Translations under genes and position numbers: made by a program
Part shown: positions 1 through 9,602 of the stretch, in pieces
Numbering within the stretch: the stretch's first letter is position 1
How the letters are laid out: each line of letters opens with the position of its first letter
Notes under the pieces: generated by a model
What the model was told of the DNA's origin: nothing
Database searches by the model: none
Seen by the model: only the letters and a program-made list of their open reading frames with translations
Source: Rapana venosa
Lineage: Eukaryota; Mollusca; Gastropoda; Neogastropoda; Muricidae
Direction of reading: 5' to 3'
Assembly (NCBI GenBank): GCA_028751875.1
Contig: CM054140.1
Span: 15,144,178 to 15,208,177, forward strand
Length of the DNA stretch: 64,000 bases

Positions 1-105
1 CCCCAAAGCCAGAATGTGGCTACCTCAATGGCAGGTAAAAATGGTCGCATATGTAAAATCTCACCATTGGTGAACCATGGAGCTCTGACTGTGGGAAAAC
101 CCCCA
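1..105 (-). repeat. R1 short block
   Basis: Reverse orientation of the R1 block: GAATGTGGCTACCTCAATGG, GTCGCATATGTAAAATCTCA, TTGGTGAACCATGGAGCTCT. Confidence 0.7.
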
Positions 106-341
106 CCTCCTCCCCCCCCCAAAAAAAAAACCCACCCCAAACCAACCAAACCAACAAACAAACCAAAAATCATGCACCAAAGATGTATATACAGGTAAGA
201 AAAGTATGAAATGAAAAAACGAAATTTGAATATGTGAAAAGACATGTCCACACAAGTAAATGAAGATAATCAAACTCTTACCTTAACCAAAAAATTACTA
301 GAAAAGCAAAAATGAAATTTAAAAAAAGAAGGTCAAGTTAC

Positions 342-559
342 CAGCCTGTGCTTGGTGTGAATGTCATGGGCGATGACGACTTTCTTGCCATAGCCATTGT
401 CCAGCAGAGTACGAACGAAGGCGATGCGCTGCGCATCACTGGGCATGTCCACATCCTGCCGGATCTGGTAGTGCGAAACCTCGATCCCAAACAGGTCGTA
501 CTCACAGTAACTGCCCAGCTTGGCAAATTCTAACAGGTCTTCCTGGCAGAAAAAAGTCC
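342..559 (-). CDS. PTER: PTER exon 7, AHDIHTK motif
   Basis: 218 nt, acceptor TTTTCAG, donor GTAACT. Encodes TFFCQEDLLEFAKLGSYCEY, DLFGIEVSHYQ and VVIAHDIHTKHRL; the Asp of AHD is the last metal ligand. The exon ends in phase 0, so at least one more coding exon follows to the left. Confidence 0.92.
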
Positions 560-1242
560 CTGAAAACATAATCGCCATTGGATGATTAGAGATAAACTTA
601 CAGTCAGAAAATTAATTGTGCAGTGAGGGGATGGCATAAAAATGGACTGACTGGTCACCTCCTAGTCCTGAAACTGGTTGTCTGAGCCTTGGAGGCATGT
701 GGTAGGTAAAATATGAAGATGTCCATCATCTCCAAGATGCTGTCTTTGTGTACGATGCTGTCTTTATGTACGATGCTGTCTTTGTGTACATTTAATTCAG
801 CCTATGCCTGCATGAGGGTCAAAAGACCCGTAGTTAGAGTTTCATACTTACAATCTGATAGTAACTGATGGGAAACCACACACACACACACTCGCACATC
901 ACTTTATTCCCGTCTTTTCTAATCTACTGTCTCTACCTCATTGCGTCCTACCACTGGTGTGTGTGTGCGTATGTGTGTGTGTGTGTGTGTGTGAGATTTT
1001 TATTTGAAATTGTCTTGGAATGTATCAAACAAATATGAATCAGTTTTTTTTTCATGTTTTCTTTTTCTAGATTATGATCCTTACCAAATTGTGAACCTGC
1101 CTATATTGTAATCTGTAATAGCTCTTCATGGGACGATCACAGTATCTATAAATTGACTTCACACACACACACACTTGTGCACGCACACACACCCAGCTCA
1201 CCACTAGGAAAACAGAAACAAAAACACACTCACGTACATTAC

Positions 1243-1296
<54 letters not shown>

Positions 1297-2112
1297 CCCC
1301 AGCAAACCTCCATCTACTAGGAAAACAGAAACAAAAACACACACATGTACATTACAATAACAACCCCCCCCAAAAAAAACCAACCACCTCCATCTACTAG
1401 GAAAACAGAAACAAAAACACACACACGTACATTACAATAACAACCCCCCCAAAAAAAAACCAACCACCTCCATCTACTAGGAAAACAGAAACAAAAACAC
1501 ACACACGTACATTACAATAACACACACACACACACACACACCCAGCAAACCTCCATCTACTAGGCAAACAGACACAAAACACACACATGTACATTACAAT
1601 AACACCCCCCCCCCCCTCCCCCCCCCCAGCAAACCTCCATCTACTAGGAAAACAGACACAAAAACACCCCCCCGTACATTACACACCCACACACACCCAG
1701 CTCACCACCATCTACTAGGACATCATCAACAAAACCTACGGTCCAGATGTGACATCACAGTCTTGTGGGCAATGCCCCCTGCCTCCTGGAAGATGCGCAT
1801 GATCTCAAAAGGCGCCTTGGAGTCCCGCCCTGGGTGAATGATCACAGGACTCCCCAGCTCATCCTGCACCGCTGCAGCACTCCTCAAGGAGCGCTTCTCA
1901 AAATCTGAAACCAAAGCATGTCACAGGTCTTTGCAATTTTTAGTTCTGTGTACATTAGTAACAATGAAGACCACCATCAAACTGGTATTTAAAAGAAAAA
2001 AAAAATGACCAGAGGGAGGGAGGGAGGAAAGGAGGAAGAGGGAGGGAGGGGGAGAGAGAGACACACACACACACACACAGATAGACAGACAGAGACAGAC
2101 AGACAGACAGAC

Positions 2113-2157
<45 letters not shown>

Positions 2158-2778
2158 AGGACAGACAGACACACACAAACACACTCACACACTGATAGAC
2201 AGACAGAGACAGACAGAGAGAGAGAGACACACACACAGACACAGATAAACAGACAGACAGACAGACAGAGTGAGAGATTCTGGATAGAGATGAGGGGATG
2301 TGCATGTGTGCACAAAACTGAATCACAGTACAAAATTTTTTTGGTTATGCCTTTGCACACTAACGGGCATTTGTTATGTACTCTTGTTTGGAAAACTTGT
2401 CATGTCAAACTGGTATCATCTATGTCTAATATATTAACTCTGACCAATTACAACACTAACAAACTAGTCATAACTTGTAATAGGTACAGTCAGTGATACC
2501 CCCCAAAAAGTTTTCCACTCCACTATACACACACACATCCAAACATATAAACAGATGCAAACACAGTGAAGACAACCTGTTACAACTGGTCAATTTGGAA
2601 ATGGGAACAAAAACTATGCTAGGGGGAAGGGGGAGGGAGGCAGCCTTTGGACGGGAATTACACCTACAACCTTATCATTTAAAAAAACAACACTTTTTCC
2701 CATCCACAACCTCTCACTTTCTTGACAGGTTTGTCACTGCTTGGCGGGTGCATAAGTGCTAAATCAGTTGACATAAAT

Positions 2779-2816
<38 letters not shown>

Positions 2817-4795
2817 TACATGTCCACAGAGAAACAGTCACGCCCCCACCCACCCACCTACCTGTCAAAGGCCAGGTGCAGCCCACCTCTCCGATCACCC
2901 CGCAGCAGATCTCTGTGCCGTCTGCACCACTGCACAGGTCCTCCCTGATCTGAGCCGCCATGGCTTCCTCCGTTAACTTTTTGGTGGCCTCCTTTTGAAA
3001 GCCATCCACATAGAATCCTGAAACGAGGCAAAGAATCCCCACATAAAACCCCTAAAACAATGATAATAACTCACAGGTCTGTGTGGGTGGGCAATGAGGA
3101 ATATCCAATAAATTGCTTTTTTTAATTATTTATTTATTTATTTATTTTTTTACTGTTCCTCTTTATTATCTTTGTAATGGCACAAGTTATCATTACACAA
3201 ATCGGCAAATTAATTCAAACCCATCTTCTAAATGTACACGGGCCCAAAGTCTTAAAAGAATACTACCCCCATGACTGGAATGGTGTGAAGCTCATGAGCC
3301 CACAGTTGTGTTTTATGATTTTGTTATTGGCTGGTGATTTACTCTGTAATCTGTCTGTGATCGTACATAAATGTTTGGGAGGGCATAAACAAGCTGAATG
3401 CCTAGTCCTCTGCTTTGCTTTAATAAAAGAATTAAGTGCTATATAAATTTTATATCTTCTTAGTACAATAAGATAAGTGCTCACACCTGCTCCAGCTATG
3501 ATGTCAATGCCGGTGACTTGGGAGAGGTTATGTAGGAAGTTAACATCTCGATGCAGTCCAATGGTAGAGTTTTCCACAATCGCTCCACCTCCAAGCTTCT
3601 GCACAGTTAATTAAACACCAAATGTATAATATAAACTATAAACAGGCTGTATGCTCATGCGCAAACACTCATGTACACAAATACAAAGATACAAACATAT
3701 ATGAGATATATTAGTGTAAAGATCTATACAACATAACACTTTAACAGGTGCACACACAATGCATAAGCGTATAGTAATGCACACATAAGTTTAGCAACAA
3801 ACAAGAGACACAAAGAAATACTATAAATATGTACACAAACACACATAAACCTACTGTAAATGTAAATCAAATGGACAGTCCAAAAACATACATATTGCTG
3901 CAATCAAAGTGATTTGCATCCAATTCATGGATAAGGAAGTCTCTTTACCACTGTTAAGCAGTGATGAGTATAACAGATTACACATGGATTATGTGGGCAC
4001 GCACACACACACACACACATGCAAGCATGTTTGTATGCAAAATAACTCTGTGTGTGTGTGTATGTATGCGTGCGTGTGTGTGTAAGCGCATGCGTGCGTG
4101 TGTGTGTGTGTGAAACATATTCCATTACCTTGAACTCTTTCAATTCTTCAATGACAGTTTCTTTCTCATCTTGAAAGCTCAAGTTGGGTTTGAAGCTGTA
4201 CCTGCAACAAATACAACCGTAACATGCTGAAAGTATTGAAAAACAAAAGCACTTTGAGTTCATCTCCAAAACTCACTACCTAGCTGAATAGTTTGCCATT
4301 TGTTACATATGTTGTGGTCGTTGTTCTGCAGGTTAACACTCTGGGGGCACCCAGAATGTGCTCTCTGACTCACCCATCCTACCTGGGAATCTGTGAGATT
4401 GAAATTGCACACTGAATGAGAAGTGTACATGCACCTCACCATAAAGGTAGCCATATTCTGACTTCAGAGGATTTTTCTTCTTTAAAGGAGAGTGCAGGTT
4501 GTTATGTTAAGAGCTTGTCATGGTTGCAGGCAATCTCAACACAACATTTTACAACATAACAACATGTTAGTGTAGGCCTTGGCAATTAGCTGACATCAAT
4601 GATCGACAGCTTTTGGCCTGGGCCAAATAAGTTATATACAACCTACTTTATTACTATGGTATTTTTTGTTGGCAAAATATATTTAGATAAATAAACCATA
4701 GCAAAAGAAATGAGCTAATAAACAAAAATAAAAACTACAAAAACAACTGGTAAGTTAGAATGTAAAAAAAAAAAAAGCATGACAGAAGGAAAAAG

Positions 4796-4832
<37 letters not shown>

Positions 4833-7800
4833 AAAGAAAGAGGAGAGAGAGAGAGAGAGAGAGGGGGAGATGAGAGAGGAGAGATGAGAGAGAGAGAGAG
4901 AGGAGAGAGGGAGAGAGAGAGAGAGAGGACAGAGACAGACAGAGACAGACACACACACAGAGGAAGGATAAACATTCCTCTTTTGAGGGAAAAAAAGTTT
5001 GCTTGTAGATCTAGCAAACAACAAAACTAAAATCATTTCAAGAAAGTGAGAAAAAGCTAAGCTGCAATAACGTAGTTATAATTCACAGGAAAAACCAATG
5101 AAAATGGTTACCACAGAAAGTGGGTGTAACCTCAGTGCAAGCATACAGCACTGCCAAGCTTGTTTTACTCATTATTTAGATATTTTTCTTAGCTCTACTC
5201 ATGAAATTCGGTATATGACAAGATCAACCAACAGCTGGTGTTTATTGCACTTGTGAGCCACAAAATGCATAATACAGTAGAACTCGGTTATAAGGAGTGC
5301 TCGGGAACCGAAAATTTTACTCCTTATAACCGAGGTTCCTTATAACAGAGTTCTCGGATATAAGGAGTACCCAAGCCCAACTACCTTATAACCAGACTTT
5401 TGCCGTTTTTCGGTGTCAGAATCAGCAACTCTCTCTCTCTCTCTCTCTCTCTCTCGCTCGCTCGCTCGCTCGTACAATGAAACAACAATCTGATGAAAAT
5501 TACTCAAACAGCTATATTCATCTTTTTTTTTTTTAAATTCAAAAAAAACAACAACACAAAACGCACACTTTGTTAAACTGAAAGCGAGTGTAGTAACCAA
5601 ACAAAAAGAAGCAAAAAGGACGCTAAACAACCCCGTTTAGAACAACAAAACCTGAATCCTGAAAGTAAAACAAATGGTAGCAATAAGTACAGAATTATTG
5701 TTAATCGTTGAAACGATAAGTCCTTTATGAGGCCATAGGCACTTCACTTGGTGAATTAAGTCGTGTTGATTGGCTTTACCTACTGGAATACATCATCTGG
5801 CATGGTTTCTGCATATGATTGAATCAAAATGTGATACGAAATGAAAAAAAAAAAAGTCATTTAGTGTAGTAACGTAGCTTACATCACGTAGATCTAACTA
5901 AAAATAACATTTTGTAAACGTTCATGAAAAAAAACACACGAAACTAAGAGCACTTTGGCAACTTTTGATATGGGTGCTGTGACTACATACAGATGTGTAT
6001 GTCCATGTCCACTTTGCGTTGATCCGAAGGTCAAGGTCCCTCAACAGTGACATATGGTGACGTAGCTCAAGGATACTTGACACTCTTTCAAAATGTCCGC
6101 ATAAGTTTCGGAGATAAATCTTTTCCTCGAAGTGTGGGGCATGTGGAATTCGGAAGAGCGGATTGTGGGTCAGCCATTTCCTGGAGAAAGGGGTGATGGC
6201 CGTGTAGACAACCACGGTTGTCTGAAGGAGCGTTGTGGCGGCAGAGATCTCAACATCAGACCCCCATGCCCTGGCCTGCATTGTATGTTGCGTCAGATAA
6301 CTCCCAAGGTGACCCGCAAATGTTTCCTGGTTTTCAAGCATGAAATCTAGCAGCATCTCCTTCAGGCGCTCGTGTTGGTCCTGTGTCCCGCAAAGCTCAA
6401 AGCTAAGTGCCCTGTAGAGACAATTTCCGTCTCCAGCAATTTTGTCCACCTCATAAGGTGGGCGAAGCTGTTGCTTGATTTCTCTGTCGGGTAGAACTTT
6501 GGGATAGGGAAAGCCTAATCTTTTACATTGCTCTTTTCGCCATTCTTTATTAGTCGGGTGGAATCGATCTGGCTCAGGATTTTGTACCTTGGTGATTTCT
6601 ATGCCCGTGTATGCATCATCACGTTTTTTCTCGCTTCATTTCCATTCGTCATCTTCTCTCCTTCCTTGCACTCTTTCACCTTCATCTCTCTTTCCTGTTT
6701 CTTCCTCTGCGGGTCGACTCCATCCACCCCCCACTCTTCTCTACTCATCCCCCCTACTCCTCCGTATTCACTGTTGCAAGCTTTTCCTCCACCTCTGCCT
6801 ACGTCTTTTCCATCCCTTCTCTTTTTAATCGGCGTTTGCATGCTTCTCTTTTCCTCTCTTTCAGTTAAATCATCTTCTCTCAGATCTGAATCATCTTTTG
6901 TTCCCTGTTCATCCCCTTCTCCCTTTCTTTCAAACCACCCACCCTTCCCTCCTGAGGGTTCCGAATCTGTCTTTTTACGTTTCCGCCCTTCTGTTTCTCT
7001 TGTCTTGTCTGTCTCTTCATCCTTCTTCCGTGCATTCTCCCCTTCGCATTTTTCCTTCATCTCTCTTTCTTTCGTTTCGCTTGCTTTCTCTTTTTCACAT
7101 TTCGCCCCTGTTCTTGTTCCGACATCTTGGAGACGAACGGAATTGAGTTTCGCGAAAGCAAAGGCCTATGAAATAACTCAACCTACTTTCGGTTTCAAGC
7201 TGGTGCAGTCGGTACTCCTTATAACCGGGCTCAGGGTCGATTTGGGGCAATATTTTTCACTCCTTATAAGCGAGGTATTGTATAACCGAGCTCCTTATAA
7301 CCGAGTTTTCGCAAGTCATAACAAAGAACAAAGTAAATCGGGGATTTTTTTTTTGCTCCTTATAACCGAGCTCCTTATAACCGGGCCCGACTGTAAAAAG
7401 AAATGGTTTTGTGCATGCTGTGCAACTTTAACTCTGCCCTGGTCTTACTTTATTGAACACCTTTGTTGTTGCTCCCTCTCCTTTTTTTTAATTAATTTTT
7501 TTTAACCCATGATGGGTCAAGTGAAAACAGCTTTTTTCCCCTTTGGTTTAACCTATCATGGATAAAATGATTCTTTGTTTCTTGGTTTGTTTTTTTCTTT
7601 TTTTCTAAATCTTTTATGGATCGATTAATCCTCGATTTCCCTCTCACCTAATCGGCGTCACCATGCATAATATAACAATCCATGTTATGCATTTAAATAA
7701 AAATTCATGTGAACGATGTCTAATCTTACGGGTTCTGTCGGATCCATCCCAGATTGTCCATGGTGAATGACTTGTGTGACTTGTGTTGGTCACTGGCTTT

Positions 7801-9052
7801 GGGAGGAGAAAAGAAACACTCTGCATCCAGCATCAGGTGTTCGTGAGTCAGCGTGATACCCAGTGAACTGGGTGCCTTTAGTCCACATACTGGAAAAAGA
7901 CACACAAGGAATTTCAATGTAAAATATGATGGTTAGAGTGCACATGGTGCTTTCAGTATACTTCTAAATAAGTACTGAAATCCTTAGAATTTTTGTCTCC
8001 AGTTTGCATTTTGGACAAATTAAGAGAAAAAACATTGCTTGAAAAATGTTATTGCAATTCCCCTTTCTTTCTTTTTTCAATTAACATTTGCCAACATCAA
8101 ACAAAACGATGACATGATGATAAACATTGGGATGAAAGGACTTGAAAGTCCTTTGACTGGTAATGGTATATATTAAAAAAATATTCAACAGCTAAAATAA
8201 ACAAAATTCTCCTTGATATTGACTCATGACACTCTCTGTCGATATGTCAATGAGAGGGATCAGCATGCTGAAGTTGGCCTGACATCTGTCCACTTAAACT
8301 GCACAAAAATTGTCAATTAATGAGGGAAGGGTGGTGCATATCTAACTCCACTCTCACCAAAGGTACAGAATGCTGCTGTGTGCAGGACAGCCCTGACATT
8401 GACACAAATGTGCAAATTGATTGTCAGCAGACATAAAGGAGGAAAAGAGTCATGGCTTGTCTTTAAAAGAAAGGGGGGTGGGGTGGAGGAAGTGATCTAA
8501 AGGGGAGAAAAACAGGAAGGAAAATAATAACAGCTAACAATATAACAACAAATCAAAGACAGAAGCAAAGGAAGTGGCAGAAATGAGGATATTACAAATA
8601 TATTTTCCTGGAGGTGGAAAAAACATTGTGTTATGAGAGCACTTGACCCCTGCTGAAGCTGTGTTGGGAATTTAACTGCCCACCCATAAGCTGACATACA
8701 ACTAAGACATAGGACTTTTAAGATAGCAGAAAAAATATGTAACATGACAATGACTTAAAGGCCGAAGTCTAATAAACTTTAATCTGAAATTCTTGTGCAT
8801 AACTCTTTATAGAGAGTGGGTTAGGACTGGAAAGTAGGCCACCGGTGACGGTGTGGAATCGCTTTGTTGTAGGTCAACCATCCACTATAGCCTACTAGGC
8901 GTAGACTAGATATTCTTCACTGATCAGTCTGCAATAACTAGCAGTGTTGTGCATACTTATTGTCATGGCTATCTTTCTTTGCATCAAAACTCTAGGACCG
9001 GTTTTATGCTTCTTACCACACCTGTCTGAATTTTGCCTTTGCGTCCTGCCAT
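342..9052 (-). CDS. PTER: Phosphotriesterase-related protein, 7 exons, 3' end outside window
   Basis: Member of the amidohydrolase/phosphotriesterase superfamily, a cytosolic zinc-type hydrolase; the mouse orthologue is reported to hydrolyse N-acetyltaurine. Coding exons on the minus strand are 9052-9022, 7889-7730, 4201-4129, 3598-3487, 3017-2862, 1904-1740 and 559-342. All have AG/GT borders and phases join without a stop, giving 305 codons (the family is about 350, so roughly 45 C-terminal residues lie left of the window). Metal-site residues are in place: THEH (H26, H28), the bridging-ligand position in IGEVGC (E169), IIHPGR (H201), SHLDR (H230) and AHDIHTK (D298). The start MAGRKGKIQT was chosen because its exon ends one base into a codon that the next exon completes, restoring the conserved run into CGL. 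Head to head with UQCC2. Intron 2 carries the OTU element. Identity is firm from family motifs; the substrate here is inferred. Confidence 0.93.
721..795. repeat. Short tandem repeat, 20-bp unit x3
   Basis: Three near-identical copies of ATGCTGTCTTTGTGTACG in tandem within PTER intron sequence. Confidence 0.7.
1198..1725. repeat. Imperfect minisatellite, about 76-110 bp unit, 6-7 copies
   Basis: Units share CTACTAGGAAAACAGA, then an ACACACGTACATTACAATAA block, then a poly-C/poly-A spacer. Copies begin near 1201, 1312, 1391, 1471, 1552, 1638 and 1709. It lies in PTER intron 6 and ends within about 15 bases of the exon 6 donor. The overlapping reading frames are by-products of the repeat. Confidence 0.85.
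1740..1904 (-). CDS. PTER: PTER exon 6, HPGR and SHLDR motifs
   Basis: 165 nt. Encodes VIIHPGRDSKAPFEIMRIFQ and KTVMSHLD, with two metal-ligand histidines. Donor GTAGGT follows immediately; an imperfect minisatellite abuts the donor side. Confidence 0.92.
2005..2275. repeat. Compound microsatellite (GGGA)n/(CA)n/(GACA)n/(GA)n
   Basis: A block of mixed purine repeats, including (GACA)n near 2085-2117 and 2245-2268 and (GA)n near 2117-2152. Long 'ORFs' here on both strands are low-complexity artefacts. Confidence 0.9.
2862..3017 (-). CDS. PTER: PTER exon 5, bridging-ligand exon
   Basis: 156 nt, acceptor CGTTTCAG, donor GTAGGT. Encodes GFYVDGF through IREDLCSGADGTEICCGV and IGEVGCTWPLT. The Glu/Lys position bridging the two metals in the superfamily is Glu here. 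Confidence 0.92.
3487..3598 (-). CDS. PTER: PTER exon 4
   Basis: 112 nt. Encodes KLGGGAIVENSTIGLHRD and TGIDIIAGAG, conserved strands of the TIM barrel in this family. Donor GTGTGA. Confidence 0.92.
4129..4201 (-). CDS. PTER: PTER exon 3
   Basis: 73 nt, acceptor TTGCAG, donor GTAATG. Encodes YSFKPNLSFQ through EELKEFK, and continues in phase into the KLGGGAIVENST exon. Confidence 0.88.
4310..4630 (+). repeat. Interspersed repeat family R1, copy 1
   Basis: Shares blocks with 17765-18140, 55040-55375 and 57958-58315: ACCTGGGAATC, the block around CCATATTCTGACTTCAGAGG, then GTTATGTTAAGAGCTTGTCA and GGCCTTGGCAATTAGCTGAC. No coding capacity seen. Probably a non-autonomous interspersed element; class not determined. 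Confidence 0.7.
4779..4965. repeat. Compound (GT)n/(GA)n/(GACA)n microsatellite
   Basis: (TG)n at about 4797-4828 followed by GA-rich sequence and short GACA runs, in PTER intron 2. Confidence 0.9.
5922..6623 (-). CDS. OTU-type cysteine protease domain inside the TIR element
   Basis: The open frame runs from 6623 to a stop at 5922 without an obvious ATG of its own. Residues IAGDGNCLYRALSFELCG contain the OTU catalytic D-G-N-C, with Cys as nucleophile. About 100 residues on, IYLRNLCGHFERV supplies the catalytic His in the expected hydrophobic setting. Between them, GSDVEISAA and TTVVVY match the usual core. The stretch before the domain (FHPTNKEWRKEQCKRLGFPY) is the kind of lead-in I associate with transposon-borne invertebrate OTU proteins. 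Known OTU enzymes cleave ubiquitin chains; activity here is inference. The frame is -1 relative to the basic ORF at 7060-6599, so the gene is either split by an indel or joined by frameshifting. Confidence 0.75.
   Translation of the reverse strand, partial: RDDAYTGIEITKVQNPEPDRFHPTNKEWRKEQCKRLGFPYPKVLPDREIKQQLRPPYEVDKIAGDGNCLYRALSFELCGTQDQHERLKEMLLDFMLENQETFAGHLGSYLTQHTMQARAWGSDVEISAATTLLQTTVVVYTAITPFSRKWLTHNPLFRIPHAPHFEEKIYLRNLCGHFERVSSILELRHHMSLLRDLDLRINAKWTWTYTSVCSHSTHIKSCQSALSFVCFFS
6599..7060 (-). CDS. Basic, low-complexity ORF upstream of the OTU domain
   Basis: A 153-residue frame rich in K, E, R and G (for example TEGRKRKKTDSE), with no domain I recognise; it resembles a disordered or nucleic-acid-binding N-terminal extension. 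It ends at TAG just after running over an A_AAA_AAC heptamer (6629-6623), at which a -1 slip would enter the OTU frame. A large antisense ORF across the same bases has no domain support. Confidence 0.45.
   Translation of the reverse strand: MKEKCEGENARKKDEETDKTRETEGRKRKKTDSEPSGGKGGWFERKGEGDEQGTKDDSDLREDDLTEREEKRSMQTPIKKRRDGKDVGRGGGKACNSEYGGVGGMSREEWGVDGVDPQRKKQEREMKVKECKEGEKMTNGNEARKNVMMHTRA
7730..7889 (-). CDS. PTER: PTER exon 2, HxH metal-binding motif
   Basis: 160 nt with acceptor TTTTTCCAG and donor GTAAGA on the minus strand. Encodes CGLKAPSSLGITLTHEHLM, with the two N-terminal metal-binding histidines, through NLGWIRQN. Confidence 0.9.
9022..9052 (-). CDS. PTER: PTER coding exon 1 (start codon)
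   Basis: A 31-nt coding exon encoding MAGRKGKIQT plus the first base of a Val codon, followed on the minus strand by a GTGTGG donor. It is too short to appear as an ORF. It is supported by phase and by the conserved K-I-Q-T-V lead-in to the first beta strand of the family. Confidence 0.75.
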
Positions 9053-9227
9053 GGTGCATAAAACAATAATAATTGTTATGTTTTGTAGACCGGCAGCTGT
9101 GCCTATTTTTCTTTGACCCCGTTTTGAGAATCGTCCCCCTTGGCCACAAAAATTAGTGAAACTAACCTCCCTTCTCCTTTCACTTTCATTTCACTTTGGT
9201 TGTGCTGAAGGTACAAAGGATCCAACA
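9053..9227. promoter_or_regulatory. Shared intergenic promoter region of PTER and UQCC2
   Basis: Only 175 bp separate the divergent start codons. The space has no TATA box at a fixed distance; it has a pyrimidine-rich stretch at about 9165-9195 (CCTCCCTTCTCCTTTCACTT). Both 5' UTRs and the promoters must fall here, unless either gene has a non-coding upstream exon. Confidence 0.6.
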
Positions 9228-9602
9228 ATGTCAGCCACAAGGTATCGCAATTTCTTCAAACTTTGCGAAGCATGGCCTCTGGATCCATCAAAACCGGGTC
9301 GAGACTTGGCAGCTGTGATCCGGCAGCGAGTGGCAGAAGCTTTCAAAATGGGTGAAAACTCACAGATAAACGATGTGACCAAGTGTGACAGGGATTACGA
9401 AAGCTTGCACAGATTGGCAACTGATTATTACAAAACGAAGTACCAGGAGAAAACAGCTGCCAGAACTGTGGGAGCGACAGGACTTTCTGTTGAGCAGTGT
9501 CACGCAGTCATGTCGTCTGAAACGATGGAGGAACTGCAGAAGAGCGAACTTGGATTCTTCGCGAAACTGAAGCAAACGTTTACAGCTGAGAGACCAACCT
9601 AA
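9228..9602 (+). CDS. UQCC2: Ubiquinol-cytochrome c reductase complex assembly factor 2
   Basis: A mitochondrial factor that with UQCC1 supports cytochrome b synthesis and early assembly of respiratory complex III. The 124-residue frame shows the family pattern from the start: MSATRYRNFFKLCEAWPLD, then GRDLAAVIRQRVAEAF, MGENSQ, CDRDYESLHRL, DYYKTKY, and an SxETMEELQ block near the C-terminus. I prefer the ATG at 9228 over the upstream in-frame TTG because family members begin M-x(1-3)-RYRxFxKLCE. It is about the usual length. The whole gene is one exon here, whereas vertebrate genes are split. Divergent from PTER. AATAAA at 9678-9683 is a possible early poly(A) signal. Confidence 0.93.
   Translation: MSATRYRNFFKLCEAWPLDPSKPGRDLAAVIRQRVAEAFKMGENSQINDVTKCDRDYESLHRLATDYYKTKYQEKTAARTVGATGLSVEQCHAVMSSETMEELQKSELGFFAKLKQTFTAERPT

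Larger units (their letters stand above)
5275..7393 (-). mobile_element. TIR DNA transposon (pogo/Tigger-like ends) carrying an OTU gene
   Basis: The element begins CAGTAG and, reading in from the right, CAGTCG. The first 23 bases at the two ends match at 19 positions, including CGGTTATAAGGAG. TA dinucleotides flank both ends (5273-5274 and 7394-7395), as expected for a Tc1/mariner-superfamily insertion; CAGT ends are typical of pogo/Tigger. The motif CTCCTTATAACCGAG and variants recur in both orientations inside each end (5284-5395 and 7210-7390), resembling subterminal transposase-binding repeats. There is no recognisable transposase; the interior is an OTU-domain gene on the minus strand. 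Length 2119 bp, inside PTER intron 2. Probably non-autonomous. Confidence 0.75.

Noticed and set aside
6528..7505. 325-codon plus-strand ORF
   Set aside because: Ser/Phe/Leu/Pro low-complexity shadow of the basic minus-strand ORF and the terminal repeats; no domain, and it runs through the transposon end.
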